Positions 9,807 to 22,139 of a DNA stretch of 64,000 nt are shown here, in pieces. Location of the stretch: positions 1 to 64,000 of the forward strand of contig NW_020290038.1 of NCBI RefSeq assembly GCF_003144195.1. Reading direction: 5' to 3'. Numbering within the stretch: position 1 is the first letter of the stretch; each line of letters opens with the position of its first letter. The DNA is from Ceraceosorus guamensis. Lineage: Eukaryota; Basidiomycota; Exobasidiomycetes; Ceraceosorales; Ceraceosoraceae. The notes below the pieces were generated by a model, which saw nothing but the letters and a program-made list of their open reading frames with translations, had not been told where the DNA came from and ran no database searches. A program made the position numbers and the translations under genes.

Positions 9807-12236
9807 ATGGCCATCAAGCTGCTGTCACGATGGCGCGGTCATCATGCGCTCGACGCAGAGCGAAGCGGAGGTCCATGTGAGGTCGCGTCCAAGCCCACAA
9901 GGAACCATTACCACACTGGCGCTGCCCAAGACATGCAACCGAGTTCGACCCATCATTCCACGATGCACACGCGGAGCGAGGCGCGCACTGTCAAGCCGAG
10001 GCCAGCACCAATCACCGTCGCCCATGATCGTATTCAGCAACCACTCAGGCACGGTTCGACGTCGTCCGTAGCCTCCACTTCGTGCAGTTCTGGCGTGTCT
10101 TGTCCGGATCAGTACGAGTTAGATTTGTCTGCTACTGGTCTCACTTCGTCTAGCTTTGACGAGGGGGGCGCATATGGTCGATCTCCCAGATCAAGTCGAC
10201 CAGCGAAGCTTCATTGGGCAAGCACCGAAGGATTGAGCACGCTACCGACTTCGCCGCTCAGCTGGGCGACCACACCTCTCAGCGCCACCAGCTTCGGAGG
10301 CTACGCAACGCCATACGATGACGGCGAAGTGCAAGAGCATCTAGCGGACGCAGAAGAGCCATCTTGCTCTTCGAGGAGATCCTCGTCCAGCATGTCGCGA
10401 ACAGTGACAGAGCTTGATAAGTTCATGCAGCGTGAAAGGCGGCCGTCCATCGCTTCCATAGCGTCAAGTGTCGATTCGACCACGCGATACAACGACAGCT
10501 TGCTACGGAAAGCCGGGCGCAGACTGGGCCTCAAGTCCAGTCAGTCGTCTTTGGCACCTGCTTTCGGCAGTCTTGAGGGGTCGCCAAGGGCTCAGGACAA
10601 CGGACGGACACCCTCTGCGAGTAGACCTGCTAGCAGTGGCGGCAAGAAAGCGATGAAAGCTTTCAAGAGTACAGCTGAGCGTCCTAGTGATCGACACAGG
10701 TCAGAAGCGATCGTCAAGACCGCATCTACGCAGCCATCTCCTGTGATTGCCCACGGCTTGCCGTCGCCAATGAGCGCGTCTCAGCAAGACGAGCCCACCT
10801 CGAGCACTGCTGCTGATCATTACGCACAACGGAAATGGCTTACCAGACGCTCAGTGCAGCCAAAGTCCAAAAGGCCGATGACTGCAGACTCAAACTCGTC
10901 ACGATCACCACGATCGCCCTTCTTCCCTTTCGGAGCGACCTGCAGTCACCTCAGCTCCTCGTCTCCGAAATCGACGTCCATAGCGGATGTAGTCAAGAGA
11001 TTGAGCCCGCCTCCTGTCGGTCTTCCGGTGCTTGACTTTGCAGAGCGTGTTGAGCTCGTCTGTCGAGCTGCCGAGAGCTCGGCAGCACTGGACGCATCGC
11101 CTGGCGGCGCTTGCAAAGACTGCAGGCCGGGAAGCCGAGCTCGCAGAGCCAATGAGAGTCGAGCCCTCTCTAAAGAGAAATTGGAGCAGCGATTCGTTGC
11201 GATCGAACTTCAAGCTCAGAAAGAAATGTGGCTGCTGTTGGCCAATCGCGGCGCCTGCAAGGATGTGATCGAGTCCTTGCATTTGCCCCGCGTCTTTCTG
11301 GAAGCCAGACATCGCCTCGGGATAGACCCCTCGGCTTCGCAATTCGGCGTTTTCACGAGCTCTTCGCCTCTTCGACCGAGGTTCATGGAGTCTGGCTTAG
11401 TGGTCGCAAGCAGCAGCGATCTGCCGCCACAGCCTCAGACTGCGCATCCCAGCAGTGTGGACCCGAAGGCGTTCAGTGCAGCGCGGCACGGTCCTTCTAC
11501 ACCGAATGGCACCATCTCACTGACCCCAGCTCCGCGGAAACGTCGCCCACGCACAGCGCCCGAACCCGAGCCTGAGCTGGAGGAAGTACGAGAGCGCGAG
11601 CTTCGAACCGAGCACAAGATCACTCCTGAGCGGCTGGCCGCCTTGCCTAAGGTCAAGCTCACAAAGGATCAACTTGCATTGTTACGAAGCAGGGCGCCAA
11701 GCACGACGTCGACGCTCCCTCTGCACTTGACGTCCGCTTCACAGCATCGAGGTGGTGCCGCGACGACGTCTCGATCGACACATGATCCAGCTGCGGCTTT
11801 CAAATCTCGCTCTCAGCACAACTCCTCCCCGAAAGTGTCTGCCCTTGGCGTCTTGACCCCTGCAAACTTTTCGCGCCAGATCATACGAGCCCCGCCGTCT
11901 GATTTGAGCTTGGGCGGAGCAAACCCAGCAAGAGTCTCTGCAGAACTTGCCGGGCATAGCGATGCCGAGAGCTCAGTGCACAGCAATTCTTCCGATTCTC
12001 TTCGCCATGTCACTGCTCCTCGACGCAACCATCGCGCAGGACACGATGATCAGCCCGCCGACTTAGTGTCGTCGCCCAGCATGAAGAGTTCGCTGAGGGA
12101 AAGCGTCGAGACGGCACGGACAGAGGAGACGGCTGGTTCGACACACGACTTTATCTCGCCCGGTGGCATGATTCACGCGCCCACCTTGCACAATGCACTC
12201 GCTTTGGATCACAAGCACTCGATGGCCTCTTCTTGA
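9807..12236 (+). CDS. Uncharacterised Ser/Pro-rich protein, 809 aa
   Basis: A single uninterrupted frame of 809 codons from the first ATG (context GGAAATGG); no intron is needed. I do not recognise the family. Most of the protein is low-complexity, rich in Ser, Pro, Arg and Thr, with many RxxS and SP sites, as in disordered cytoskeletal or signalling scaffolds. Two parts look ordered: residues about 445-515, a predicted helical segment (KEKLEQRFVAIELQAQKEMW, then SLHLPRVFLEARHRLGI), and about 590-630 (ITPERLAALPKVKLTKDQLA), also helical and charged. A short Cys pair (CKDC) precedes the first. There is no signal peptide, no membrane helix and no catalytic motif. Codon use and composition match the neighbours, so it is probably a true host gene with an unknown, perhaps regulatory, role. 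Confidence 0.8.
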   Translation: MAIKLLSRWRGHHALDAERSGGPCEVASKPTRNHYHTGAAQDMQPSSTHHSTMHTRSEARTVKPRPAPITVAHDRIQQPLRHGSTSSVASTSCSSGVSCPDQYELDLSATGLTSSSFDEGGAYGRSPRSSRPAKLHWASTEGLSTLPTSPLSWATTPLSATSFGGYATPYDDGEVQEHLADAEEPSCSSRRSSSSMSRTVTELDKFMQRERRPSIASIASSVDSTTRYNDSLLRKAGRRLGLKSSQSSLAPAFGSLEGSPRAQDNGRTPSASRPASSGGKKAMKAFKSTAERPSDRHRSEAIVKTASTQPSPVIAHGLPSPMSASQQDEPTSSTAADHYAQRKWLTRRSVQPKSKRPMTADSNSSRSPRSPFFPFGATCSHLSSSSPKSTSIADVVKRLSPPPVGLPVLDFAERVELVCRAAESSAALDASPGGACKDCRPGSRARRANESRALSKEKLEQRFVAIELQAQKEMWLLLANRGACKDVIESLHLPRVFLEARHRLGIDPSASQFGVFTSSSPLRPRFMESGLVVASSSDLPPQPQTAHPSSVDPKAFSAARHGPSTPNGTISLTPAPRKRRPRTAPEPEPELEEVRERELRTEHKITPERLAALPKVKLTKDQLALLRSRAPSTTSTLPLHLTSASQHRGGAATTSRSTHDPAAAFKSRSQHNSSPKVSALGVLTPANFSRQIIRAPPSDLSLGGANPARVSAELAGHSDAESSVHSNSSDSLRHVTAPRRNHRAGHDDQPADLVSSPSMKSSLRESVETARTEETAGSTHDFISPGGMIHAPTLHNALALDHKHSMASS

Positions 12237-12724
12237 GCCAACAACTTTTTTCCTGCCGCCTCTTTGTATTTGTTGCTTGCACTTGATCTCATATACACGC
12301 ATCAGCTTTGGCCACCCCTTGCATTCATTTCGCAAAGCAATCACACTCATTCGCTCGACGCCCGCATCCTCTCATGAGCAGACGTTTTCAATGCTGCAGT
12401 CGACATAAGAGAGCGCGCGGAGATGCGAGACGGCTTACGAGTCTATTTCGGCAAGAGTCAAGTGATTTTCAATGCCGTCAGCCCGAGCACGTGAGGCGTA
12501 TGTGAGTTGCATGGGCATTGCAATCTGAAGCATGAAGTGGTGAGCGTCAAAGCGACCGGTGACAGTACAAATACAATTGCGCGGTCCGGAATTGCGATAG
12601 CATGAAGGTGCACGTGGTAAAGAAAAGAAGAGGATCTGCGTGGAAAGATGTTCGGACAATGTCGGATAGGAGATGGAGCAGTAGGGAAAAAGGCGAGGGT
12701 CCTTGTGGTGGCAGGTTGCGCACC
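12237..12724. other. Convergent 3' spacer
   Basis: Lies between the 3' ends of the orphan gene (+) and the MFS transporter (-). T-rich segments just after 12236 fit a 3' UTR. Nothing else seen. Confidence 0.6.
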
Positions 12725-15108
12725 TCACTGGCGGAATTTGAAGCGTTCTCTCAGCTGCTCGCCGTAGCGGTATAGAACAATGGGTACGGGCACGGCAAGA
12801 AGCGAGATGCCGGCAAGGAAAGTGCTCCCACCTCCAAAGCCCCATGCAACGAACATTTGCTGAGCGAAGAGCGGGAATACAGCGGCGAGGATGCTTCGCA
12901 CGAGGACGGCGCAGGCTGTTGCTGATGCCGAGAAGGGAATGAAGGCGTCGACGAGATAGACGAGGATAACTTGAAAGGGCAAGATGGAACCCATACCCAC
13001 GAGGTATGAGCCTACCAGCGGAGCTACCCAGTGCACGCGCTGGTCTGCTGCCCATCCAAAAATGACGAGACCCATGGGCAGAATAATCATGCCCAAGAGG
13101 CAAAGCGGCAGACGATATTCTGGTCGACCTTTTCGGACGGGCATGGGCAGTGCAGGCGTCGTGACCCGTGCGTCAGCTTTGTTTCCGGCCGCATGCTTCT
13201 CCGCTACGGGAGCTTCCGAGGAGTGTGGCGTCGGCGCAACTTTTTCCGCGGAGACAGGTGCTGCTACGGGTGGCATGGCGCTAGCTTCCATGTCATGCTC
13301 CCGTTGAGCAATGCCGATGTGCTTGGAGTCAGCCATTCTGGCCTCGATGACCTCTGGCAGGTCGAACAAGAACCAGCCAAGCTTGCCATTAGAAGCGACG
13401 AGACGACGATAGATGGAATCCTGCAACAGGACATTGATCAAAGCAGCCGTCAAGAATCCCAACCCAAGACCAATATAGGTGAGGCCAGCAGGACCGGGCT
13501 TCCAATCGTAGGTAGGCAGCTGGTCCGGTCTGGGCGCCTCCTCGTCTGGCTCTCGGTGCTGATAAAGCAGCGGGTGCTGTGTCAGGAACAGGAAGATGAT
13601 GCCGTAGATGAAACCCATGTAGATGGAGAAGACGGCACAGATGGGGTTGGTGAAAAGCAGCCGAAAAGGTCGAGTAAAGGCGACTTTGGTCTTGGTGCGG
13701 GCGGCGACGCCCGGCGTGACTTCGAAAAGAACCCGGCGCACCAGACTCATGCCTCTCGGTGCGCCAGATGTGGCGGCACGGCGAAGCAAGTCCTCCTCCA
13801 TGGCGGCTTCCGTGGGATCTAATCCGTTTGCAACGGCAGCGGGAAGCTGGTCGAGGCGCTCTTTGGCCGCCCTCCGTTTTTTGCGTTCCAGTAGTACGGG
13901 TGCATAGGTCTCACGAAGTAACGCAGCGATGATGAAGAGGACGGCGCCAGACAACTGATGAGCAATAGAAAGCATCGACATTATCAGTTAGCGACGATTG
14001 GTTTTGCTGGTAATGCCATCGATCGAACTCACGATGGTCAGTGTCCACAGAAGCCAACGCCAAGATCTGATATCCTGAACGATCCAACCGCCAGCTACGG
14101 TACCGCATACAGGTCCGAGCAGTGGACCAAGACCGTAGAGCGATTGTGCACGACCGCGCTCGTTAGGAGCGAACATGTCACCCTGAGAGAGTACGATGCA
14201 ATGAGCGTGCGGCAAAGGGCTCAGCCTGATGGCGGCGGCTAGCGCGACGATCAATGGCAAGTACTTACGATGCTACCTGCGCCAAGACTTGGTCCCGCAC
14301 TGCCTGCTGCGCCAGCTAGGAATCGAAGGATGATGAGGGCGGTCATGTTGGGAGCGACGGCAGTGGCGACGTTGAAAGCTACAAAGACGAGCGAAGAGAG
14401 GACGTAGACAGGTTGTCTGCCTTTGAGCTCGCTGGCTGGCGCAAGCAAGAACGGTCCCATGCCAAGGCCCAAGACAAACATCGAGACGGGCAACAGCGCA
14501 ACCGTTCGACTTGGCAAATTGAATTCCCTATCGACGAAAGGCGAACCTGGAACGACGATTGAGGAGCCCAACGGTGATATGAAGCCCATGAAGCTGATGA
14601 TGGCTGCAGTCGACCATTTTCGAGGTGAGCTCCAGTTTCGAGGATCCTCGTAGCCTACGAGCTTGACGTCGGACAGATCCGAAAGCTTTTTTGGCGGCGC
14701 TTCATGCGTCGATGCGGCCCTCGAGTCTCTGAGTACGGCAGGTGCCGGTGGAGAAAGATTGCCCAACATGCCAGGCCGGAACGCGGTCCTGCGGCTGGAA
14801 GGATCCGTGGAAGGATCCGCTTCGATTTCCATCGCTCCGCAGCAAAAGCGGGTCAACGCCTTGACGATGAGATCCTTGGTGGAGTGACGGGATGCGACGC
14901 GATGGAGGGAAGATGGTTGTGATGGTGAAGAGAGGGGTCCAGCATCATTGACAGCTTTGCCATCTCTGCGAGCTGCGGAAGGGGCAGATGAGGGAGGATT
15001 GACTGATGGGTTGACCGTGGATCGCAGGTGTGCTGTCGACGTTTGTGAGCGTTCGGCACGATGGTGGCCGGCGCCCGCCATCGAGTGTGCCTGCGACGTG
15101 CCGACCAT
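12725..15108 (-). CDS. MFS transporter, drug:H+ antiporter (DHA1)-like
   Basis: Major-facilitator transporter of the fungal polyamine/drug export type, expected in the plasma membrane. Exons on the minus strand are 15108-14269, 14182-14033 and 13954-12725, all in phase 0, giving 739 residues. A disordered Ser-rich N-terminus of about 165 residues precedes the family hallmark DPRNWSSPRKW and the first helix. The antiporter motif C appears as GPLLGPVCGTVAGGW at the first exon-2/3 helices, and RETYAPVLLERKKRR follows helix 6. The central cytoplasmic loop carries about 80 extra low-complexity residues (AAPVSAEKVAPTP). The C-terminal half has the remaining six helices and ends in a short basic tail. 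The third exon begins with LSGAVLFII, restoring a continuous helix, which decides the splice. Substrate cannot be told from sequence; the DHA1 group includes polyamine, azole and cycloheximide exporters. Confidence 0.9.
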
Positions 15109-18064
15109 CGTGGTTTGCTTGCACTTTGACTAGCGACTTTGGAAGCTCACGAGTGCAAGTGAATCGTGCCGATGATGGATTGCACCGCTGTACGCTGCTG
15201 GACGTTGGCTTGCGAGTGCTGCCCTGAGATCGCAAGGCGGTCAGGTAGGTCGGGTCGAGGGGCGACCTGCTGACCGGACAGACTTCGGGCACATCGGAGT
15301 GAGCGAGGAAGGGAGTCTGAGGGATGTGATCGGGATTCCCAACAGAAAACGGCCCAAGCACGAGCCTGGAGAGCGAGCGCAGACTACTTCATTGACAGTT
15401 CAATGGCCGAGTGCACAGGCTTGTGGCTGGACCGGTGCAGCGGTAGCCTCTGCTGAAGATGTTTGACAAGCGCGAGAGCGCGGCAAGAGGCTGCTCACTC
15501 GCTTGCTCGACGACGAGACGGGGCAAAGGCAAGCAAGCGAGATAGAATCCAACTTCCGCGGAGGTTTCGGCAAGGAGGGAGGGGAGCAAAGGGAAGCGCT
15601 GGCCAAGGAGCTGGAAGTAGAGAGCGCGAGCAGGATGGGCCAGCATGAGAGCTCGTGTCTGTTAGCCGTAGCGTGAGCGCCTATTGAAAAAGTGCAGCGA
15701 GGACGAGTAGTGAGTGCTGCATGCTTGTATGAACGATCATCGAGCATTCACTCACTCATCTCGTCTGCTTTCCCGCCCGTCGCCTGCCTGTCTGCGGCTG
15801 TCTGCTTGCTGCTGTGCGCTTGATGGCGATCTGCATGCATGCATGCATGCACGCCAGTCTCACACGCACACACGCAGCACCGGCACAGCAGTCAGTGAGT
15901 TCAAGTTCCGAATGGCTTTGCCGGTTCGGCACGGCGGCCGGCTCGCTGCAGCTGCAGCTGCATCTGGGAGATAAATCAGCGCGGCAGCTAGGCTTTGTCC
16001 CTGCCGCACACTCAACACTCAACTCTCACCTACTCCACTCGTGACTGCCGAGGCATGATGCCGTCCGTGCCACTCTCCCAATCCTGACTGTGACTGCGAC
16101 TCTTGATTACGGGCAGGGGCTTGCTCGTGCCGAGGCAACAGCGGATTAGTGGTAGCCAAGACCTCGATCGCGGCTCACGACTGCCTCCTTTTCGCAATCC
16201 GCTAAAATTCTCGCCGTCACGAGGCTGTTACTCTTGACTAGCTCTTCATGTGAATTCGATTGTTGTAGTCTTTGAGTCAGTCAACTCCAAACGTGCTGAA
16301 TCCGAATTGATGAATGTGTTCCCGATTGCTCGCGAGACGATAAGCAGCTTTGGTTGGCTGTCTGGCCCTGTACAGTACATCTGGAATCTCATCACGTGCT
16401 TGTATAGCGCGGCCACTTGGCGCCGCCTTTGGACTCAAGACTCGTGCTCGTGTATAAAGTGAGCGCTCAAGACTCAACCAAATACGTATTGACAGTCATC
16501 AAAGTGTGCGTCGTGAGTGCTGATAATCATCCGCTCGCACTCTTGACTACAAAACTCAAAATCTCGCTCCATGCAGCGCGCTTGTATTTCCTCGCGAATC
16601 ATGATCAATCACACGCGGCTCGTTCACTTACACGATCACGATTGGACAGGCTGTGTGCGCGACGGGCGCGAGGATCAATCTTGAGTCGTGAATCGTGAAT
16701 CACCAATCTTGAATCTGCAATTGTGAATTGAGCAAGCGATCTTGAATGTCGAATGCTCATCATAGCGCAGACCCACGTCATCATGAGCCCGCCGTGGCAT
16801 TCAAGATTCTGAGTCTCGATTTGTTTGAGTCACGAGAGTTGCGGCATCTGACGCGCTTTGGCTGTCGGGCACCTGCATGCATGGGACGCGCGCGCGCTTT
16901 TGAGTCAAATTGCTGCTTGGCATTTTACCGATTCACATTCAATTATGCTGGTCGATGATGTGCGGGGACGTCAATGGGGAGCAAGAAGAAGGATCTACCG
17001 CCAGCTGTGCTTGGTGGTCGCGAGTCCTTGATCTAGTCGCGGATTGATCGTGATGATGAGCCGCGAAATGGCAACGTGAAGCATCACGTCTATCTGAGCG
17101 GGACAGCTATTATAGGCTTGGAGCAGTTTGATCAGTCGTCAATGACGTCGCGCCAAGCTTCGCAATGCACGCGCGCCAAGAAAATTTGGGTGGGCGGAAA
17201 CGGAGAGGTACCGCGGAATACTCGTTATAGTGCGTGAGTCAAGATGATTCGTGAGAGAGCAGGAAATTGAGACGATTGGATATTGAAGATGCATTTATTG
17301 CAACCGTCGCGAATTGACTATTGTCAGTCCGAGCAGCGCTGTGTGAGCATCCAAAGACAGAGAGACGAGCGGAGTCAGATGAAGAGGCTCATGAGGCTAT
17401 CCGTGATGATCGTACGGCAGGCAGCTCGGCCCACGAGCGTGACGCGCGTGGACTCGTAGCCCGAACGAGCAAGCGTGCCTGGAGTCGAGATTCGCCTGGT
17501 ATGCTTAATTGGTAAGCAATCGCGAATCCGATTCATTCACCAATGCCTCTCTTTAGGTTTAACAATCAAACCAAAAATGTCGAACATGAGACAGCCGGTC
17601 TTGCGATTCGCCGCCGTGCGGCATGGCGTCACGTCTTGGCATTTTGATCTCAATGCGCTATCTCGAGCAAAGGTCGCACTTCGCACCTTCCGTGTTTGAA
17701 ACATGTGGGAAGGGAGATTGAACTTATGGCATATCAAATGACATATCAGCATCTCTCCAACGTCAAGGTCAGTATCAGGTGCGGTAGCGATGCGAGCGCC
17801 TAGCCAGCGGTGAAGCCTGAGTTTGATGTACCGATATCGGTCAAGCTCGATGGAGCATTATAGCCCAAAAGTATTGCGCAGGCCGCTTCGCAATCACCAT
17901 TCAGAGACAAGCGATGCTGCCATTGCAAGCTTCGCTTTAGCACAAGTGTCTGACAGCCCTTGCAGACCAGAAGCGCGCAGTTCTCGGCCCTTGGCACGCC
18001 TAAGGGCCTGCATCAATGTTCACAGGTAATGCGACGTCGACAATAAAAATATCCTGCGCGATCG
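15109..18064. other. 3-kb intergenic region with simple repeats and GACTC/GTGA words
   Basis: No supportable gene. The right-hand two thirds are poorer in G+C than the genes and carry many copies of short words such as TTGAGTC, CTCAAGACTC, GAATCGTGAATC and CACGATCACGATT (densest at 16430-16740). A (GCAT)n tract of 18 bases lies at 15833-15850 followed by CACACGCACACACGC, and GCTGCAGCTGCAGCTGC lies near 15949. The first few hundred bases after 15109 are the MFS promoter. Confidence 0.55.
15833..15850. repeat. Self-complementary (GCAT)n tract
   Basis: Eighteen bases of alternating GCATGCAT; each half is the reverse complement of the other, so the tract is both a tandem repeat and a palindrome. 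Confidence 0.9.
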
Positions 18065-21000
18065 CTAAGCAGCAGCTGGCGCAGCGTAGCCCTCAAGTTC
18101 CAAGGAGCTATCGTCCCACACTCCAGAATCGTTCCAAGGAACGCTGGCAAACGAGTCGAACAAGGAGTCGTGTCGCTGCTGTTGCTGCAAGGAACTGCGC
18201 GAATTGCGACCTCTGGCAGAGGTTCCAGCTCGACTGTAGCGCGATAGGCCCAAGTCGGAGATATCGCATGCTCGCGCTCTCGGGGAACAATTGCCTCGAG
18301 CATTGACGTTTGGCGCACTCTCGGCTACTATCAGAGTGCGCTCTGCCCATCTTGACACTTGACGTCTGCTCGGCGGACCTCGCGCCAAGATGAAGCTTCG
18401 CTGCTCTTCAAAGAACGCTGTAGCAGACCATGAAATGTTCAGCTTGGGCTCGGACCGGCGGGGAGAAGCGCGCAAAACTCACCTCGAATCTCTTCGCCTA
18501 TCCACCTGACCGGATGTATGCGTCGTCGAGGCGCAGAATTGGCAGCACGCAGAGCTCGGGCCACAGCATCGAGCCCACAACGGGTAACACCGCACTCTTG
18601 TCTTCCGCGGCGGGAGAAGCCATCAGTCTCGCCGCCCACCGTTGCGTACGTGGGTGGCATTCGGGCGAAGATCGTTGACCGCAGCGTTTCTGGCACGTGC
18701 TGATCCCCGCTTCGACCCGCAAGCTCGTAGACGAAGCTGCCATCAACGCGCGAGCGATCCTGTTGGGCAAGTGGCGCGTCAGGCATTGAGTCAGGATGGT
18801 GTGCAACGACTCCTTCACGAAGATCTCCGCTTCTGACGCCACAATCGTCTTCCAGCCGGGAGTGGGAGTAAGGGGAACTTTGTAGGAGTGCGCCGCCCTC
18901 TCCTATCTCGTCGCTAGGGCTGTGTAGACTGTCCAAGCCCGCACTGGTCGGCTCGGATGGGGGCAAGCGCCTGCATGGGCTTTCGGGCATTTGCGATTCG
19001 CGAAAATCGTAGAACGGAAAGAGAGCGCCAGCCGGCAACTGTGTCGTGCCAGTCTTGGTCGCATCAAAGACCGACCTGGACGCGGCGCTTGTATGCGACT
19101 CGAGACTTTGGTTGCCTGTCGATGTTGCGTCATTAAGGCTCTCGCTTTGCGCTTGCTCATATCGAGCCACGAGAGGTGCAGCCCAGAACGAGCGCTCGCT
19201 CAACGTTTGGGAACTTTCCGCACCCGGATGCGAAGGGGGCGGCGGTGCGACTGGAGCAGCGGCATGTCCCAAGTTCGAATCACGCGATGTCGCTGTCAGC
19301 GTCAAAGCTGGCCTTGCTTGGGTACTCTGGGGAACTGCTTTGCTACGGGTCTCCTCAACGACCGAGGAAAGCCTAGTTGTAGGTAGTGCTTCTACCTCCT
19401 TGACTGCTGTCTGTTGACGTGGCGGCTTTCTACAGCGAGACTGCAGGCGCGGCGGACAGCTTGCACTCAATTCATCTAGGACTGGGAGCGAGAATGTCTG
19501 TGAATTTGACATTTGCCGGTCCTTCAATGCTTGCTGTCGCTCTACGTCTTCTCCGCGTTCGACGAAGGAAGAATCCCTTAACGATTCGCCCTCGACATGT
19601 TGCGATTGGGCATCCAAAGCGTCAAGAATCTCGGCCTTGATGACTTGCGCATCAGTGTAAGTTTCAGTACCTCGCAGAGCAAAGTCGCGGGACGCAGGCC
19701 CATTCGCGCTCATCGAAACCTCTTCTTGGCTTTGACTCTGGCTCTGCACCTTCCCACAAACCGGTCTGGCGACATGATGAGGAGCGCTTAATGGTGGGGT
19801 ATGGCAGCTCTCCTCAACTTGGCCTCGTGCTATGCCACGCGCAGTCTCCTTTGGGCGTGGGTCTGCAGCATTTGTGGTGAGCGGAGCTCTGCTGAGCATC
19901 CGCTGCGGATTTGGCTGAGCATCACCTATCTCTCTGCCTGCCTGGGAGCTGTTCCGCAGAATGGGTAGACTAGGGCTGAGCGCGTCGAGTCCTAATCCAT
20001 GATTGCATGTCCGAGACGACGAATCACTTTGCCCTTTGGCGCACGAGCGACTCAGCGCATCGTCTACGTCAACATGTCCCGGTCGTTGAACGCAAAGGGC
20101 AGACTGCGGAATATCATTTCCGAAGGCTGCGCCTGTATCGTAGAAAGAGTTCTCGATGACGCTCTCGGAGTCATCGGCTAGCACATCTCCTTGAGGCGAT
20201 CCAGCCTGCATCTCAGCCCCTCCCTTCAGCCGAGCTCGCTTTCGTCGTGGCGTAGTAGTGGATGGGTATTTGGAAGTGCCTTCTCCATGTGGCCACAGCG
20301 GCCCCGCGTCCGGCACAATCCAATGCCTAGCCTGCGCATCCTTTTCAACCTGGTGTCTGCCATGCATCTGGGACTCATCATCCCTTCGCAGGTATGTGCT
20401 CTGAGCTGCTGGCTCGCGCAGCCACTGTCGTCTCTCTTGAAATGCCACTCTTCGCTCTTCTCGCCTGCCAGTGACAAGCTCGGCTTGCAACATCGCCTTC
20501 CGACGCGCGTCCAGCTCCGAAACTTCCTTTATGGCACTGCGACCGACTCGCGTACGCTCCGTGGTTGTGCGCAAGGACTGCAGACGTTGCCTGTCCTTCG
20601 AACGGGACTGTGCAGCCAGTTTGGCCTCCGAGGCCAAGGAGTCTCGCAGTGCGCTTGACCAGAGCGCATGGCGATGAGCGTGGTCGGCACCAGTAGCTAC
20701 GCCCGTCTCCATCCCTGCCGCTCGAGAAGCGGACCAGGCAGCTTGTGGAGGCAGACCATGCTGATGCTGGCGCTGTTGTAAGGTTCCAGGACCAGGTCCA
20801 GCGACGCCAAGGGCAAGAAAGGGCGCTACGCCTCCTGCACCTCCGTCACGAGACGGAGCTGATAATTCTGGCGGCGAGCGACGGAGGCAAAGCTTGCCCA
20901 CACCCCTTTGCGGACTGTTGTTGACGCGAGAAGCGCTTTTGGAGTCGACTCGAGCTAGCTGCTTGACGGCGCCGCGAGAAGAGCGCTCTTGATTCGGCTT

Positions 21001-21096
21001 GGAGTGGCGCGCATCCTTGGCGGCATCACTTCTCGGCGCTGTGAGGTGAGGGTCGAGTTGCCGAAAGTGAGAGCGCGTCTTCTGTATCGCAGGCAT
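18065..21096 (-). CDS. Uncharacterised large protein, 988 aa
   Basis: Two exons, 21096-18483 and 18417-18065, joined over a 65-nt intron with donor GTGAGT and acceptor TACAG, give 988 residues. I do not recognise the family. Residues about 140-230 form a long highly charged, probably helical or coiled-coil stretch (LRTTTERTRVGRSAIKEVSE, ARRKAMLQAELVTGRREERR). A basic cluster TTPRRKRARLKGG near residue 280 could be a nuclear localisation signal. The middle 550 residues are Ser/Gln/Pro-rich and probably disordered, with SQSQSQSQEE. The C-terminal 140 residues hold the most ordered-looking part: DAVARALRAANS, RRRIHPVRWIGEEIRAFFEE and RQVSRWAERTLIV, continuous only across the splice, which supports that intron. 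A nuclear role is a guess. The start at 21096 is the first ATG of the frame. Confidence 0.78.
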
Positions 21097-22139
21097 GAGT
21101 GTGTGATTTGCTTGTCAGAAAGCGTACCATATGGGGAGCTGTATGGGAGAAGTTGTGGGAAATCAATCTCGCTATTTGTCATCACTCCATCCATCCAGAG
21201 CACCCATGGTGAGGGAGGTGGCCGCGATTTAGGCCGTGCCCCTCTCTGTCTGACTGCCGCGCCTGTCTCGCTTGAAGTCCGCAAGGTACAGTCGAGTATA
21301 GCAGCTCGCATGCACGGAGTCAGCCAGTCACTTTGACTTACGACTGCAAGTCACGCGCCCGCGCCATGGTGAATCGTCAGTATATAAAAACATACACGCC
21401 TCTAACTCTGCGCTGCTGATGCTGCATATGTGAGAAGTCCGTCGAAAATCTATTTTGATTATATATATACGCTCCGACAGCATCGAGCCATCACCATGTA
21501 AAACACGTGTCACGGCTACTACGTCAACCCAGGTTTCACGAGAATCCGACCGAGCCACTGCGAGCAACACACACGGCTTGTATGCTGAGATAGCATGCGG
21601 CAAGCAATAAGCAAAGTCCACCGGCGACGTCATGTATAGGCGGCGTGGAATGAGCCATGTAGAATCACTGAATATATACGCAGACGGTGTTGAACGCCAG
21701 TTTACGCGTCGCGTCAAGAACGCCCTTCGCATCAAACAGCATCGTCGAGAATGTTCTGCGCAGTGCGCAACGTGTTGGTCATGCGGCGAAGAGGGTCGTG
21801 AATATCACGGTTCGTGGATAGTCAAATAATCTTCTTGATGGTTGCTTCTACCTCAATTCACAGGTCAGAAGTGCTAGTTCGAGCCAGATCACTAGAGACC
21901 CGCAAGTCTACTTTTGTCGAGCAAGGAGACGAAAAGGCGTGGTGACTAGCCCAAGGACTTGGGCATTTCAAATACAGATCAAGCTCAAGTCACGCGACTG
22001 CTGGCCATAGACACTCTGCCGACAAGCAGCGCGAGGCATCTTCTGAATCATCACCTGCGTGGATACGCCTACACTGCTCTTTGGCTTTTCGCAAGAGAGG
22101 AAGCTGGGTGTGGGATTGTGTCCCGAATTCTTCCACAAG
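21097..22139. other. Divergent intergenic region
   Basis: Upstream of the 988-aa gene (-) and the small membrane-protein gene (+). AT-rich patches occur at 21377-21386 (TATATAAAAA) and 21460-21470 (TATATATATAC), neither at a convincing promoter distance. No gene seen. Confidence 0.55.
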
